Under the pieces are notes generated by a model. The model was given only the letters and a program-made list of their open reading frames with translations. It was not told the origin of the DNA and did no database searches. The translations under genes were made by a program, and so were the position numbers. This document shows, one piece after another, positions 1 through 7,933 of a DNA stretch of 64,000 nucleotides; the first letter of the stretch is position 1, and every line of letters starts with the position of its first letter. The DNA is from Streptomyces avermitilis MA-4680 = NBRC 14893 (GTDB taxonomy: Bacteria; Actinomycetota; Actinomycetes; Streptomycetales; Streptomycetaceae), in contig NC_003155.5 in assembly GCF_000009765.2 (NCBI RefSeq), positions 4,588,001 through 4,652,000 of the forward strand. The letters run 5' to 3'.

Positions 1-135
1 GCCCCCTTGGGCGCGGGCGCACCCGCGCGGGATCCGCCCGGCCCGGAGCAGCAGCGCCGGCACCAGCCCGCCGGGCAACACCAAGCCCGCTCCCGCTGAG
101 GCTGCCGGCCGACGAGAGGCGGAGAGGAAGAGCGC

Positions 136-240
136 ATGCGCACCACGCCGGGCCGGAAAGGGCCGCCCGAGGTCGGCGTCGTCGGCCTGGGGACGCAGGG
201 GCATGGCGCCCTGCCCGCGCCGGAGGGGGGCCGCTGCTGA
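136..240 (+). pseudogene. Possible truncated start of an NAD(P)-dependent oxidoreductase
   Basis: A 34-codon ORF follows a strong ribosome binding site (GGAGAGGAAG, 5 nt before ATG). The peptide contains VGVVGLGTQG, which looks like the first beta strand and glycine-rich turn of a Rossmann fold, as at the N-terminus of hydroxyisobutyrate- or Gfo/Idh-type dehydrogenases. It then stops. I infer the remnant of a larger gene ahead of the alcohol dehydrogenase; a chance small ORF is the alternative. Confidence 0.3.
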
Positions 241-308
241 AGCACCGAGGCAGTGCAGCACAGACACACCCGCCACTCCGTATCAGCAACAGCGATCGGA
301 AGAACCTC

Positions 309-1343
309 ATGCGAGCAACACTGATTTACGGTGCCGGGGACGTGCGCGTGGAAGACGTGCCGGACCCGAAGATCCAGCAGCCCACCGACGCCGTCGTACG
401 CGTACTGCGTTCCTGCATCTGCGGCAGCGACCTGTGGCCCTACAAGTCGCGGCCGGCCACCGAGCAGGGCGAGCGCATCGGCCACGAGTTCCTCGGCGTC
501 GTCGAGGACGTCGGCTCTGACGTGTCCGGACTGAAGAACGGGGACCTGGTGGTCGCGCCGTTCGTCTGGTCGGACAACACCTGCGACTTCTGCGCCGAGG
601 GCCTGCACACCAGCTGCCGGCACGGTGGCTGGTGGGCCGCCGACGGTGTGGACGGCGGCCAGGGCGAGGCCGTACGGGTCCCGCAGGCGCAGGGCACGCT
701 GGTCAAGTTGCCCGTCGCCGAGGACTCCGCCCTGCTGCCCTCATTGCTCACCCTGTCGGACGTGTTCTGCACCGGCCACCACAGCGCCGTGACGGCCGGA
801 GTCGACCCCCGCACCACCGTGACGGTGGTCGGTGACGGCGCGGTCGGCCTGTCGGCGGTACTGGCCGCCAGACGGCTCGGCGCCGAGCGGATCATCCTCA
901 TGGGCCGGCACAAGGACCGCACCGACCTGGGCCGGGACTTCGGTGCCACCGATGTCGTACCGGAACGCGGCGAAGAAGGCATCGAGCGCGTCCGCGAACT
1001 GACCGGCGGCGACGGCACCCACACCGTGCTGGAGTGCGTCGGCACGCTGCCCGCCCTTCAGATGTCGCTCGGCGTGGTCCGCGCGGGCGGCACGGTCAGC
1101 CGGGTCGGCGCACCGCAGTACGACGACGTTCCGCTGGGCTTCCAGGAGTTCATGAACAACATCACCCTCACGGGCGGCGTGGCACCGGCCCGCGCCTACA
1201 TCGACGAACTCCTGCCCGACGTCCTCGAGGGAAAGGTCGAGCCGGGCCGGGTCTTCGACCGCACCGTCGGCCTCGACGACGTCCCGGCCGGCTACCGCGC
1301 CATGGACGACCGCGAGGCACTCAAGGTACTCATCCGCCCCTGA
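309..1343 (+). CDS. Zinc-dependent alcohol dehydrogenase family protein (MDR superfamily)
   Basis: This 344-residue protein has the full medium-chain dehydrogenase layout. An N-terminal GroES-like domain holds the catalytic-zinc region (CICGSD, then GHEFLGVVEDVG). A structural-zinc-like loop with spaced cysteines follows (CDFCAEGLHTSC, about residues 97-108). The Rossmann fold has VVGDGAVGLSAVLAARRLGA near residues 174-193. The length is normal for the family. It should oxidise or reduce an alcohol/aldehyde with NAD(P); the substrate cannot be read. It is a single gene outside the mobile island, followed by a hairpin. Confidence 0.9.
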   Translation: MRATLIYGAGDVRVEDVPDPKIQQPTDAVVRVLRSCICGSDLWPYKSRPATEQGERIGHEFLGVVEDVGSDVSGLKNGDLVVAPFVWSDNTCDFCAEGLHTSCRHGGWWAADGVDGGQGEAVRVPQAQGTLVKLPVAEDSALLPSLLTLSDVFCTGHHSAVTAGVDPRTTVTVVGDGAVGLSAVLAARRLGAERIILMGRHKDRTDLGRDFGATDVVPERGEEGIERVRELTGGDGTHTVLECVGTLPALQMSLGVVRAGGTVSRVGAPQYDDVPLGFQEFMNNITLTGGVAPARAYIDELLPDVLEGKVEPGRVFDRTVGLDDVPAGYRAMDDREALKVLIRP

Positions 1344-1364
1344 GGCAACCGCAGCACCCCCAAC

Positions 1365-1389
1365 CCCCTGCCCGCCCCCTGGGCAGGGG
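1365..1389 (+). terminator. Hairpin after the alcohol dehydrogenase
   Basis: Inverted repeat CCCCTGCCC / GGGCAGGGG with a 7-nt loop, 22 bp after the stop codon. It has no T tract, which is common for Streptomyces terminators. Confidence 0.6.
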
Positions 1390-1460
1390 CTTCCCTCGCC
1401 ACCTACGCGACCGGATACGCGCCACTCACCGCGCCACCCCCGTCCCATGAACCATGAACC

Positions 1461-1486
1461 ACGGACAACGGACAACGGACAACGGG
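1461..1486. repeat. Short tandem repeat (ACGGACA x3)
   Basis: Three exact tandem copies of ACGGACA plus a partial fourth, in the roughly 370-bp gene-free stretch between the dehydrogenase hairpin and the tRNA. I see no other gene in that stretch. Confidence 0.6.
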
Positions 1487-1759
1487 CCAAGATCGACCGA
1501 CGTTCTGGCACATCACCGAAGATCTCGATACCTGACCGTACGGACGCCCCCGCGGTCTCGCCGCTGTGAACGAAGCCCGCCCCACCACGACCCACCGCTC
1601 GTGCCATCGATTTCGGGTCAGCCGTGGCTCCGGCACGACAGACGCCCGAGCGCCACCCGCTACACTGTCGGCGGTGGCACAGCCGTACGCCGACCGCGCC
1701 ACCACACCACTGCCGGGACCCACCTGGACCAATCCCAGAAACGGTTTCGACAGATCCCC

Positions 1760-1835
1760 GCCTTCGTAGCTCAGGGGATAGAGCACCGCTCTCCTAAAGC
1801 GGGTGTCGCAGGTTCGAATCCTGCCGGGGGCACCA
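1760..1835 (+). tRNA. tRNA-Arg (anticodon CCU)
   Basis: The cloverleaf can be folded by eye. Acceptor strand GCCTTCG (1760-1766) pairs with CGGGGGC (1825-1831) through two G-U pairs. The anticodon arm is CCGCT-CTCCTAA-AGCGG with anticodon CCT. The T arm is GCAGG-TTCGAAT-CCTGC, and CCA is encoded. It reads AGG codons. Its 3' half is the integration site of the downstream mobile elements and is repeated at 26030 and 48494. The gene is kept intact by the element sequence. Confidence 0.95.
1789..1833. repeat. attL of element 1 inside the tRNA-Arg 3' half
   Basis: The stretch from the anticodon stem to the acceptor end is repeated exactly for 43-45 bp at 26030-26072 and 48494-48538. This is the usual signature of tyrosine-integrase insertion into a tRNA gene. 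It bounds element 1 on the left. Confidence 0.92.
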
Positions 1836-1839
1836 GGCC

Positions 1840-1873
1840 AAAGGCCCCGGACCGATCATGGTCCGGGGCCTTT
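1840..1873 (+). terminator. tRNA-Arg terminator
   Basis: Perfect 13-bp stem AAAGGCCCCGGAC / GTCCGGGGCCTTT followed by a short T run. A near-identical hairpin follows the right-hand att copy at 48545-48578. The element therefore seems to carry its own version of the tRNA terminator. Confidence 0.85.
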
Positions 1874-1894
1874 TGACGGCACTCTTTGACGGCA
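1874..1894. repeat. Likely arm-type integrase sites, left end of element 1
   Basis: TGACGGCA at 1874-1881 and 1887-1894 (13-bp period), 40 bp inside the att core. The same octamer pair with the same period lies near the right end at 25912 and 25925. GTCTCA repeats follow at 1898 and 1904. The matching pair at both ends suggests binding sites for the N-terminal domain of the integrase. Confidence 0.6.
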
Positions 1895-2184
1895 GTCGTC
1901 TCAGTCTCAGTCTCCGCCCGGAGCACATCCGGATCCTCTGTAGCGCGCACTACCAATCGCTCGTACGCGGTCGCCTCCGCTCAGGTCACGCGATCGCTTA
2001 CGCCAGCCGCCGAAGCACTTCCCTACGCTTGGCAGCGGACACGCCTGGCATCCATACCACGCGTCACAAGCGCTCAAGCGACAGGAAGCCCTAGTTTTTG
2101 CGAGTGGTGAGTAACCTCGCAAATCGCCGGTTCCGTTGGCAATTTCAGGCACCCGCTCGCCAAGATTCAGCTATCTCGAACAGA

Positions 2185-2220
2185 GAGCCCGCCGGGCTTC
2201 CTACGGCATCCGGCGGGCTC
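2185..2220. terminator. Strong hairpin
   Basis: Perfect 11-bp stem GAGCCCGCCGG / CCGGCGGGCTC ahead of the small membrane protein gene. It could insulate the element from tRNA transcription. The stretch from 1895 to 2261 holds no gene I can support. Confidence 0.65.
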
Positions 2221-2261
2221 TTCTCGGGCCACGAGTCAGTTCTCAGAGACGGGACCCTTCC

Positions 2262-2483
2262 ATGCACCGTACACAGCAAGCGATTGATCGCGGGCTGGTT
2301 CACCGGGCGATGCACCTCACACTGCTCGCCCTCGGCGCTGTTATCGCCGGGCTTGTCACCGGGATCTTTGCTGCGCGTGCGGGCGACTTCACCTTCTATG
2401 GCGCGACCGGCGCCGGAGCAGCGGCGGCCGTAGTCGTCTTCACGCTCGGGATCAAGGCCCTGGAGTATCTCCTCCGGGAGTGA
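2262..2483 (+). CDS. Small membrane protein, function unknown
   Basis: The predicted protein has 73 residues. The chosen ATG begins MHRTQQAIDRG; an upstream in-frame start at 2136 would read through a terminator hairpin. Two hydrophobic segments are visible (about residues 18-36 and 44-65), the second rich in Gly/Ala (ATGAGAAAAVVVF). It sits between the att end and the integrase 3' end, bounded by hairpins on both sides. Small membrane proteins at AICE ends are common, but I do not recognise a specific family. Confidence 0.6.
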   Translation: MHRTQQAIDRGLVHRAMHLTLLALGAVIAGLVTGIFAARAGDFTFYGATGAGAAAAVVVFTLGIKALEYLLRE

Positions 2484-2509
2484 TCAGGGCGAACGCTCCC
2501 GGGATTTGA

Positions 2510-2536
2510 GCCCCCGCCGGTGTCCGAGGCGGGGGC
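2510..2536. terminator. Bidirectional hairpin between the small gene and the integrase
   Basis: GCCCCCGCC / GGCGGGGGC with a 9-nt loop and TTTT after it on the plus strand. It lies between the stop codons of two convergent genes and probably serves both. Confidence 0.8.
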
Positions 2537-2543
2537 TTTTCCG

Positions 2544-3725
2544 TTAAGGAAACTCTATTGATCCAGCTCCGCCGCTCAGGCTGGTGGGCAGACGACGCTT
2601 GAGCAACCGGTCCATGTGACTGATCGCCTCCCGCTGGGTGTCATGCACGACGTGCGTGTACACGTCCATCGTGATGCTGATCTGGCTGTGCCCGAGGATT
2701 TCCATGATGACCCGCGGCGCGACGCCGGCCGCGGTCAGTAGCGTGGCGCAGCCGTGCCGCGCGTCGTGCAGCCGGACCACCCTCAGCCCTGCGTCAGCCG
2801 CGACCCGCGTGAAAGACCGGTACACGTTCCGCGGCTCGACCGGCCGGCCGTTCCGCGTGGCGAAGACGTAGCCGGCCTCGCACCAGGCAACGCCCGTGCG
2901 CGCGAACGTCTCCCGCTGTCGCAGCCGGTGCCACCGCAGCGGTGCGATGCACAGCGCGGGCATCGGCACGACGCGGATGCGGCGGCTCTTGGGATCGTCG
3001 TCGTACAGCGTTCCCCTGCGACGCTGCGTCTGTTGACGGACGTGCACGACGCGGTTGTCCAGGTCCACATCCGACCAGCGCAGGCCCCCCAGCTCGCCGC
3101 GCCGAAGCCCCATGGCAATGGCCAGCACGAATGCCGCGTACAGCGGATCGCTCCGCGCGGCTTCAAGGAAGCTCAGCGTCTCCTCCAGCGACCAGGGGCG
3201 GATCTCCCGCTGCTTGACGCGCGGCGGCTCGACCAGCGACGCAACGTTCCGCGTGATCAGTTCCTCGCGCACAGCCGCCGTGAGCGCCGTACGCAGCACT
3301 CGATGCGACTCCTTCGCGGTCGCGGCCGTGTGTGCGTTCTGCACGCGGGTGATGAAGCGGCGCACGTCTGCCACGCTCAACGACTCCAGCCGCCTCGTGC
3401 CCAGCAGGGGCACCAGGTAGAGCCGGACCTGCACCTCATACTTGTCGTACGTGCTGAGCTTGCGGCGCGGTTCGACGTAGTGCTTCAGCCAATACGGAAG
3501 CCACTCGGAGAGCTTGGCGGACCTTGTGGGCGTCGGAATGCCCTGGCGATCGCGCAGGACCAGTTCCTGGCGCTTGGTGTCGCACTCTTCCCACGTGGTG
3601 CCGTAGACAGTCTTGCGCTTGCGGGTGCCGTCAGGCTGGGGGACGTAGACGCGCGCCTCGTAACGCCCGTCCTTGCGCTGCCAGATGCTGCCGGAGCCGT
3701 TGGGGTTTCTCTTGCGGGGGGCCAT
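2544..3725 (-). CDS. int: Site-specific tyrosine integrase of element 1
   Basis: This 393-residue protein has the three parts of a phage/ICE-type integrase: a basic N-terminal arm-binding region (GSGSIWQRKDGRYEARVYV), a SAM-like core-binding domain (about 70-165), and the catalytic domain. Catalytic residues are visible: Arg in GLRRGE (about 208), HDARHG (His320-Arg323-His324), GHS (His346) and the nucleophile Tyr356 in MDVYTHV. It should recombine the 43-45 bp tRNA-Arg core. Its start codon shares one base with the xis stop (TGATG), so the two are translationally coupled. Confidence 0.95.
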   Translation of the reverse strand: MAPRKRNPNGSGSIWQRKDGRYEARVYVPQPDGTRKRKTVYGTTWEECDTKRQELVLRDRQGIPTPTRSAKLSEWLPYWLKHYVEPRRKLSTYDKYEVQVRLYLVPLLGTRRLESLSVADVRRFITRVQNAHTAATAKESHRVLRTALTAAVREELITRNVASLVEPPRVKQREIRPWSLEETLSFLEAARSDPLYAAFVLAIAMGLRRGELGGLRWSDVDLDNRVVHVRQQTQRRRGTLYDDDPKSRRIRVVPMPALCIAPLRWHRLRQRETFARTGVAWCEAGYVFATRNGRPVEPRNVYRSFTRVAADAGLRVVRLHDARHGCATLLTAAGVAPRVIMEILGHSQISITMDVYTHVVHDTQREAISHMDRLLKRRLPTSLSGGAGSIEFP

Positions 3726-3925
3726 CAGGCTGCGTTCTCCTCAAGTCGGTCCTGCATGTAGTGGCGTACGGCGTCGACCGGGACGCGGCGGGCACGGCCG
3801 GAGGTGTAGCTCGGGAGCTGCTTGGAGCGGATCAGGTCGTAGACCTTGCTGCGGCTAAGCCTCAGAGCGGTCATGACCTCCGGAACGGTGAGGGCTTGGG
3901 GTTCGCTCGTGACGACGGTCAGCAC
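3725..3925 (-). CDS. xis: Excisionase (Xis), MerR-like helix-turn-helix
   Basis: A 66-residue protein with an excisionase-type winged HTH: LTVPEVMTALRLSRSKVYDL, followed by GRARRVPVDAVRHYM, the typical wing with basic residues. Such proteins bind and bend attL/attR and direct the integrase towards excision. It lies directly upstream of int with overlapping stop and start. Downstream of the replication genes and next to int is the standard AICE position. Confidence 0.9.
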   Translation of the reverse strand: MLTVVTSEPQALTVPEVMTALRLSRSKVYDLIRSKQLPSYTSGRARRVPVDAVRHYMQDRLEENAA

Positions 3926-4015
3926 GTTGGGATCTCCCGGAGAGGGCGGAGCCTGCGAGTGGAGTCGGATTCAGGGGCTTCTCAGGAGCCCGCATGTGTC
4001 CGAGGTGCGGATTTC

Positions 4016-4219
4016 TGCGTCATTGCGTCATCAGCGTCATTCAGGCTTCTGAGCTGCGGTTTTGTGTGACGCAGCGGCTCGGAGGTGCGTCATCGGCACG
4101 TCACCCGCGACGCATCCCATGACGCAGATGACGCAGATGACGCAGACTCCGCCGTCTGCGTCATGGACGTTTTCGCAGTTCAGGTGCCGTTTTCCGGCCT
4201 CCATGACGCAGATGACGCA
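4016..4219. repeat. Cluster of TGCGTCAT / ATGACGCA octamers (candidate iterons or operator)
   Basis: Nine exact copies in both orientations. TGCGTCAT lies at 4016, 4024, 4086 and 4157; ATGACGCA lies at 4119, 4128, 4137, 4203 and 4212. Near copies lie at 4033, 4066 and 4107. Three copies follow each other with a 9-bp period. They fill the gap between xis and the 3' end of the replication operon (3926-4395), which has no gene. The layout suggests either a replication origin bound by the element's initiator or a regulator's operator array for xis-int. Confidence 0.65.
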
Positions 4220-4332
4220 GCGTCTTCCCTCTTAGGACAAAAGAGGGGGTGTCTGTTGTGGTGCGGTGCGGGTCAGAGCATGAGGAAGGAGCCGCTGCGC
4301 GGCGCGCCCCTTGGGCGTCGCGTGCGCCGAAC

Positions 4333-4372
4333 AGCAAGAGGAGCACGCCCGGCCGGTGGTGCTCCTCTTGCT
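4333..4372 (-). terminator. Terminator of the replication operon
   Basis: Perfect 14-bp stem AGCAAGAGGAGCAC / GTGCTCCTCTTGCT, 24 bp beyond the stop codon of the ATPase gene. Confidence 0.8.
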
Positions 4373-4395
4373 TGTCCGGGCGAAACGGGCGCGGG

Positions 4396-5871
4396 TCAGT
4401 GCATCCGCTGCTGCTGATGTGGGGGTACGGGGGCCGTCCGGGTCATTTCGAGGTAGCGGCCCTCGCTGGTGCGGCCCGTGTCGATGAGGACGCCCCGGGC
4501 GGCCAGGGTCGGTTGGAGGCGTTTGAGACGGTCGGAGAGGACCTTGCCCGTCGTCGGCCACCCCTTGGGCAAGGCACGAAGATCTTCGCCGCTGTAGAGG
4601 CGACTGAGACAGTGCAGCCACTCCGTGGACGTCATCCGCTGCGCCCCGCCCGGCTCGATGGTGTCGGCATGCCGAAGAACGGTCTGTGCGAGGAGATCTC
4701 CCTCGATCACGTCGTCGTTCAGGTCGTCCAGACTGGCCCGGTACGCGGCGAGCGCTCCCAGGCCGGTTGCCGCATCGAACTGCGCGCACAGGTGCGCGAA
4801 ATCCGCCATCCGCAGATCGGTCGGGGTCTCCGCTGCGACCGCGCGGACCTTCACGGTGAGATCCAGCAGCGAGCCGAGGACGACGGGCAGAACTTCCGCA
4901 TACTCCGACCACAGTTCGGCCTCGGTGCGCCGGACGCGGGGCCGCTCCAACCGCAGCGGCAGGAGCCTTTCAGCAAGGTCGGGCCGGATGACGCCCACGT
5001 CGATACCGGTCAGGAGCAGGGGCCGGCGGTAACCGACGCGGAACACGTCCCCGTCGGTGAACAGCGCACGCTTGACGCTCTCGGCGCCAGTCACGATGCA
5101 GCACATGGCGTCAGACAGATCCGGCGTCATGTGGGAGAGGTTGTCCAGCGCGGTGACCCACCCTGCGGCGACCGCTGCGATCAGGTTCTCCTCGTCCTTC
5201 GGAGCCCGGCGCAGGTCACCGCTCATCCCCTCAACGATCCGCACGAGCATCCGCCCACCGGTCGACTTGCCCGCACCCTGCGGGCCGGTGAGGAACGGCG
5301 CGGGCACGGGCACCGATGGCCCGAGACAGCCGATCAGCCACACAATGGCCAGGCACTCGGTCTCAGCGTTGGCGAAGTTGCACAACCGCATCAAGAGGTC
5401 GATGCCCTTGCCGCCCGTGTCCTTGGCCGGCAGGGGCAGTTCCCCGGTGAGTTGCGTGCGCCGCCAGCAGACTTCTCGCGGGTCGGGGGTGAGGATGTCC
5501 CAGCCGGTAGGGTGGATGCGGACGGATTGCCCATCGTCGCGGCCCAGGTCCAGCCACGTCGCCCCGTCGAATCCAGGGGCGACACGGATGTGGACGGGTT
5601 GGACGTCCTCGTACAGGGCCAGTGCTTCGATCAGGTCCAACGCCTCCTTGAGGGCGGATCCGTTGAACACGCCGCGCCCGTCCCTGAACAGGCCGACCAT
5701 GAGTTCCTGCCGGTGGCTGCCCGTGGTGCCCTGGGAGCGGATCGGGCGGGCCACGGGGTGGCCGTTCCGCTGCGCGTACACGGTGCCGTCAGCGGTGCGG
5801 AAGTACCGGAAGTGCGCTTGCGCGTAGTCGGTGATGACCTTGCGGGCGGGGTTCGTCTCGTCGTCGGCCAT
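4396..5871 (-). CDS. P-loop ATPase/helicase-like replication protein of element 1
   Basis: The predicted protein has 491 residues. The start MADDETNPARKV was chosen because it begins 2 bp before the end of the primase gene. The Walker A motif GPQGAGKST (about 196-204) is followed by a helicase-like core with an LTGIDVGVIRPDL segment. It resembles the phage/plasmid-type helicases that sit next to Prim-Pol primases in AICEs. The gene immediately follows the primase-polymerase and is probably co-translated. Together they should initiate and drive replication of the excised circle. The exact helicase superfamily is inferred. Confidence 0.75.
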   Translation of the reverse strand: MADDETNPARKVITDYAQAHFRYFRTADGTVYAQRNGHPVARPIRSQGTTGSHRQELMVGLFRDGRGVFNGSALKEALDLIEALALYEDVQPVHIRVAPGFDGATWLDLGRDDGQSVRIHPTGWDILTPDPREVCWRRTQLTGELPLPAKDTGGKGIDLLMRLCNFANAETECLAIVWLIGCLGPSVPVPAPFLTGPQGAGKSTGGRMLVRIVEGMSGDLRRAPKDEENLIAAVAAGWVTALDNLSHMTPDLSDAMCCIVTGAESVKRALFTDGDVFRVGYRRPLLLTGIDVGVIRPDLAERLLPLRLERPRVRRTEAELWSEYAEVLPVVLGSLLDLTVKVRAVAAETPTDLRMADFAHLCAQFDAATGLGALAAYRASLDDLNDDVIEGDLLAQTVLRHADTIEPGGAQRMTSTEWLHCLSRLYSGEDLRALPKGWPTTGKVLSDRLKRLQPTLAARGVLIDTGRTSEGRYLEMTRTAPVPPHQQQRMH

Positions 5872-5873
5872 GC

Positions 5874-6734
5874 TCACAGTCCCAACCTGGTACGGGCGTT
5901 GGTCCATGCGTCGGTGCAATGCCGGGCCGATTCGCCCTTTGCCTGAGCGGCGGCGAACAGCCGCGCCATGTGGGTGTCGGTGAGGCAGCCGCATCGACCG
6001 TGCGTGGACAGCACGGCGAGGAACGTCCGGTAGACGGTGGCGTGCACCGCACTGGAAGCCGCGGTGATGCGCTGCTCTGCCATGGCGATGCCACGCTCGA
6101 GGTAGGTGGGCGTGCGGTGCCGGCACTCCCCACCCCCGGCCAGGGCGGGCACGGTGATGGCCTGGGGCGCGGGCCGGGCCGTGGTGGGGTTCTTCACGGT
6201 CAGCGCGCGTACGGCGTCCGGCAGGGCCGCCATGCGGCCGGTGCCGGGGCCGAGGTAGCGGGCGTAGGCCATCGTGGATTTGATGTCGACGCCGGGCCGG
6301 ACCGCGTTGGTGGACTGCATCGGCCCGAGGTAGATCCAGTGCTCACCGCGGGTGGTGGGCACGGTCTGTGTGGCTGGCAGGGTTTCGCGTGCCCACGTCA
6401 CGGCCTCGGCGTTGTCGAGGTCCACGACTGTCAGCCAGGCTCCGCCGGGGTGGTAGGCGACCGCGCTCGCCCGCATCCATGCGCGCCGCCAGACGCCGGA
6501 CTGGATGACGTCCGGGTCCGTGGTCGCGGCCGCCCATGCGTGGCAGGGGCCGGGGCAGGCGCACGGCCCGGCGTTCTTCATGTTGGGCCGGCCCCCGCAT
6601 GCGTTGTCTGTGCAGCGGTGGCAGTTGCCGAAGGGCACCTTCCCTGCTCGCAGCGGCAGGACCGGGATGCCGGAGGCTGCCAGGGAGAGAGCAGTAGCCA
6701 GGTGCTCTGTCCGAATGTCGGTGGGTTGGGTCAT
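5874..6734 (-). CDS. Primase-polymerase (Prim-Pol type) replication protein
   Basis: This 286-residue protein starts at MTQPTDIRTEHL. The N-terminal LATALSLAASGIPVLPLRAGKVP is the opening of the bifunctional DNA primase/polymerase domain. A cysteine/histidine-rich insert follows (CHRCTDNACGG, CACPGPCHAW). The acidic catalytic strand WLTVVDLDNAEAV and the later TRGEHWIYL are typical of the fold. It should lay primers and start synthesis on the excised element. The RepPP class of AICE replication uses such proteins, and its partner ATPase lies 2 bp downstream. Transcription starts in the gap shared with the divergent restriction-like gene. Confidence 0.85.
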   Translation of the reverse strand: MTQPTDIRTEHLATALSLAASGIPVLPLRAGKVPFGNCHRCTDNACGGRPNMKNAGPCACPGPCHAWAAATTDPDVIQSGVWRRAWMRASAVAYHPGGAWLTVVDLDNAEAVTWARETLPATQTVPTTRGEHWIYLGPMQSTNAVRPGVDIKSTMAYARYLGPGTGRMAALPDAVRALTVKNPTTARPAPQAITVPALAGGGECRHRTPTYLERGIAMAEQRITAASSAVHATVYRTFLAVLSTHGRCGCLTDTHMARLFAAAQAKGESARHCTDAWTNARTRLGL

Positions 6735-6874
6735 GCTGGGTGTCTCCAGTCCTGTTGCAGGGTGCTGGTGAGGAGGGCGGCCCCGTGTTCTTGGTCGGAT
6801 GGGGGGTCGCCCTTTTGCCTGCATCCCGGGAAATGGGGCGGCAGGGTGTCAGTGGGGGTGGTTAGGGTCGCGGC

Positions 6875-7906
6875 ATGACGACGACCGTTGATCTTGTGCC
6901 GGGTTGGGTGACGACGCGCGATGTGATCGCTGCGACCTACGGCTGTGGGACGTTCCAGGGGATCGAGCCGGCCGATGCTGCGGGCAAGGTGTTCGTGTAC
7001 TCCGACCCGTCCGCGGGTGAGGAGTACGGGTACACCTTCGATGGCCGTGCGGAAGACGACGAGTTCGGGCCGCTGTACCTGTACACGGGTGCCGGCGCCA
7101 ACGGTGACCAGAAGCCTTCCGGCCGCAACGGCTCGCTGCTCAGCCACGTCGAAAAGGGCCGTGAGGTGCATCTGTTCGTCGCGCACGGCCGGCTGCCGGG
7201 CAGTGGAGCGATGCGGCAGCGCTACATCGGTCAGATGGTGTTGGACCCGGTGAAGCCGTACGACGTTCGGCGCGGGCCGGGCAAGGACGGCGTGATGCGC
7301 GATGTGCTGGTGTTCCGGTTCCGGCCGGCTGAGGGAACGACGCCGGCGTGGACGGAGGCGGACCGGATGCCGGCCGCCGCGCAGACTGCGTTCGAGATCG
7401 TTGATCCCGCGGTAGCGGTGGCGCAGCCGGTGGTGCTGCCGGAGCAGAGCGGCGCGAAGGTCAAGAAGACCGAGCAGCACAGCACTGTTGAGACGATGGC
7501 GGACATTCCTGCCGGGCAGCGCAAGGTGCTGCGCCGCGAGGGCGAGTTGGTGAAGGCGTTCGTGGCGCATCTGGCCGCGGCGGGCCACGAGACCCACAGT
7601 TTTCAGATCACCATCAAGGGCGAGCCCGGGGCGCTGACTCCCGACCTGTACGACGCGACGGATCACGCGCTGTATGAGGCGAAGGGGCAGACGACGCGGG
7701 CCAATGTGCGGATGGCGATCGGGCAGTTGGCTGACTACCGCCGGCACATCCCGGGCCGCAAGGACCTGCTTCGGGTGGTTGTTCTGCTGCCCAGCGAGCC
7801 CACCGAGGACGTGAAGGATCTTCTCGGTGAGGAGTACGTGGAGTTGGTCTGGCAGACCGAGGACGGCGGTTTCGCCGGCTGGCCGCTCGCCTACAACCAG
7901 CCCTAG
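6875..7906 (+). CDS. Predicted modification-dependent (type IV-like) restriction endonuclease: SRA-like plus PD-(D/E)XK
   Basis: The protein has 343 residues. The N-terminal half (about 45-135) resembles the SRA/YDG-like domain of McrA-type enzymes: YGYTFDGRAEDDEFGPLYLY, TGAGANGDQ, then RNGSLLSHVEKGREVHLF. The C-terminal part holds a PD-(D/E)XK nuclease signature, with TPDLYD (Asp257) and LYEAKG (Glu268, Lys270), followed by a conserved helix (AIGQLADYRRHI). I infer recognition of modified DNA and cleavage. It runs opposite to the AICE operons and diverges from the primase gene across a 140-bp gap, as cargo would. Catalytic activity is not shown. Confidence 0.7.
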   Translation: MTTTVDLVPGWVTTRDVIAATYGCGTFQGIEPADAAGKVFVYSDPSAGEEYGYTFDGRAEDDEFGPLYLYTGAGANGDQKPSGRNGSLLSHVEKGREVHLFVAHGRLPGSGAMRQRYIGQMVLDPVKPYDVRRGPGKDGVMRDVLVFRFRPAEGTTPAWTEADRMPAAAQTAFEIVDPAVAVAQPVVLPEQSGAKVKKTEQHSTVETMADIPAGQRKVLRREGELVKAFVAHLAAAGHETHSFQITIKGEPGALTPDLYDATDHALYEAKGQTTRANVRMAIGQLADYRRHIPGRKDLLRVVVLLPSEPTEDVKDLLGEEYVELVWQTEDGGFAGWPLAYNQP

Positions 7907-7933
7907 CCGGCCGGAGGCGGGACTCGCGTGCCG

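Noticed and set aside
203..520. Plus-strand ORF overlapping the alcohol dehydrogenase start
   Set aside because: Arginine- and proline-rich shadow of the real gene; no ribosome binding site.
4016..4219. CRISPR array
   Set aside because: Repeat units are 8 bp in both orientations without uniform spacers; no cas genes in the window.
4232..4912. 226-codon minus-strand ORF over the replication ATPase end
   Set aside because: Low-complexity Arg/Ser/Pro translation in another frame; the ATPase frame explains the sequence.
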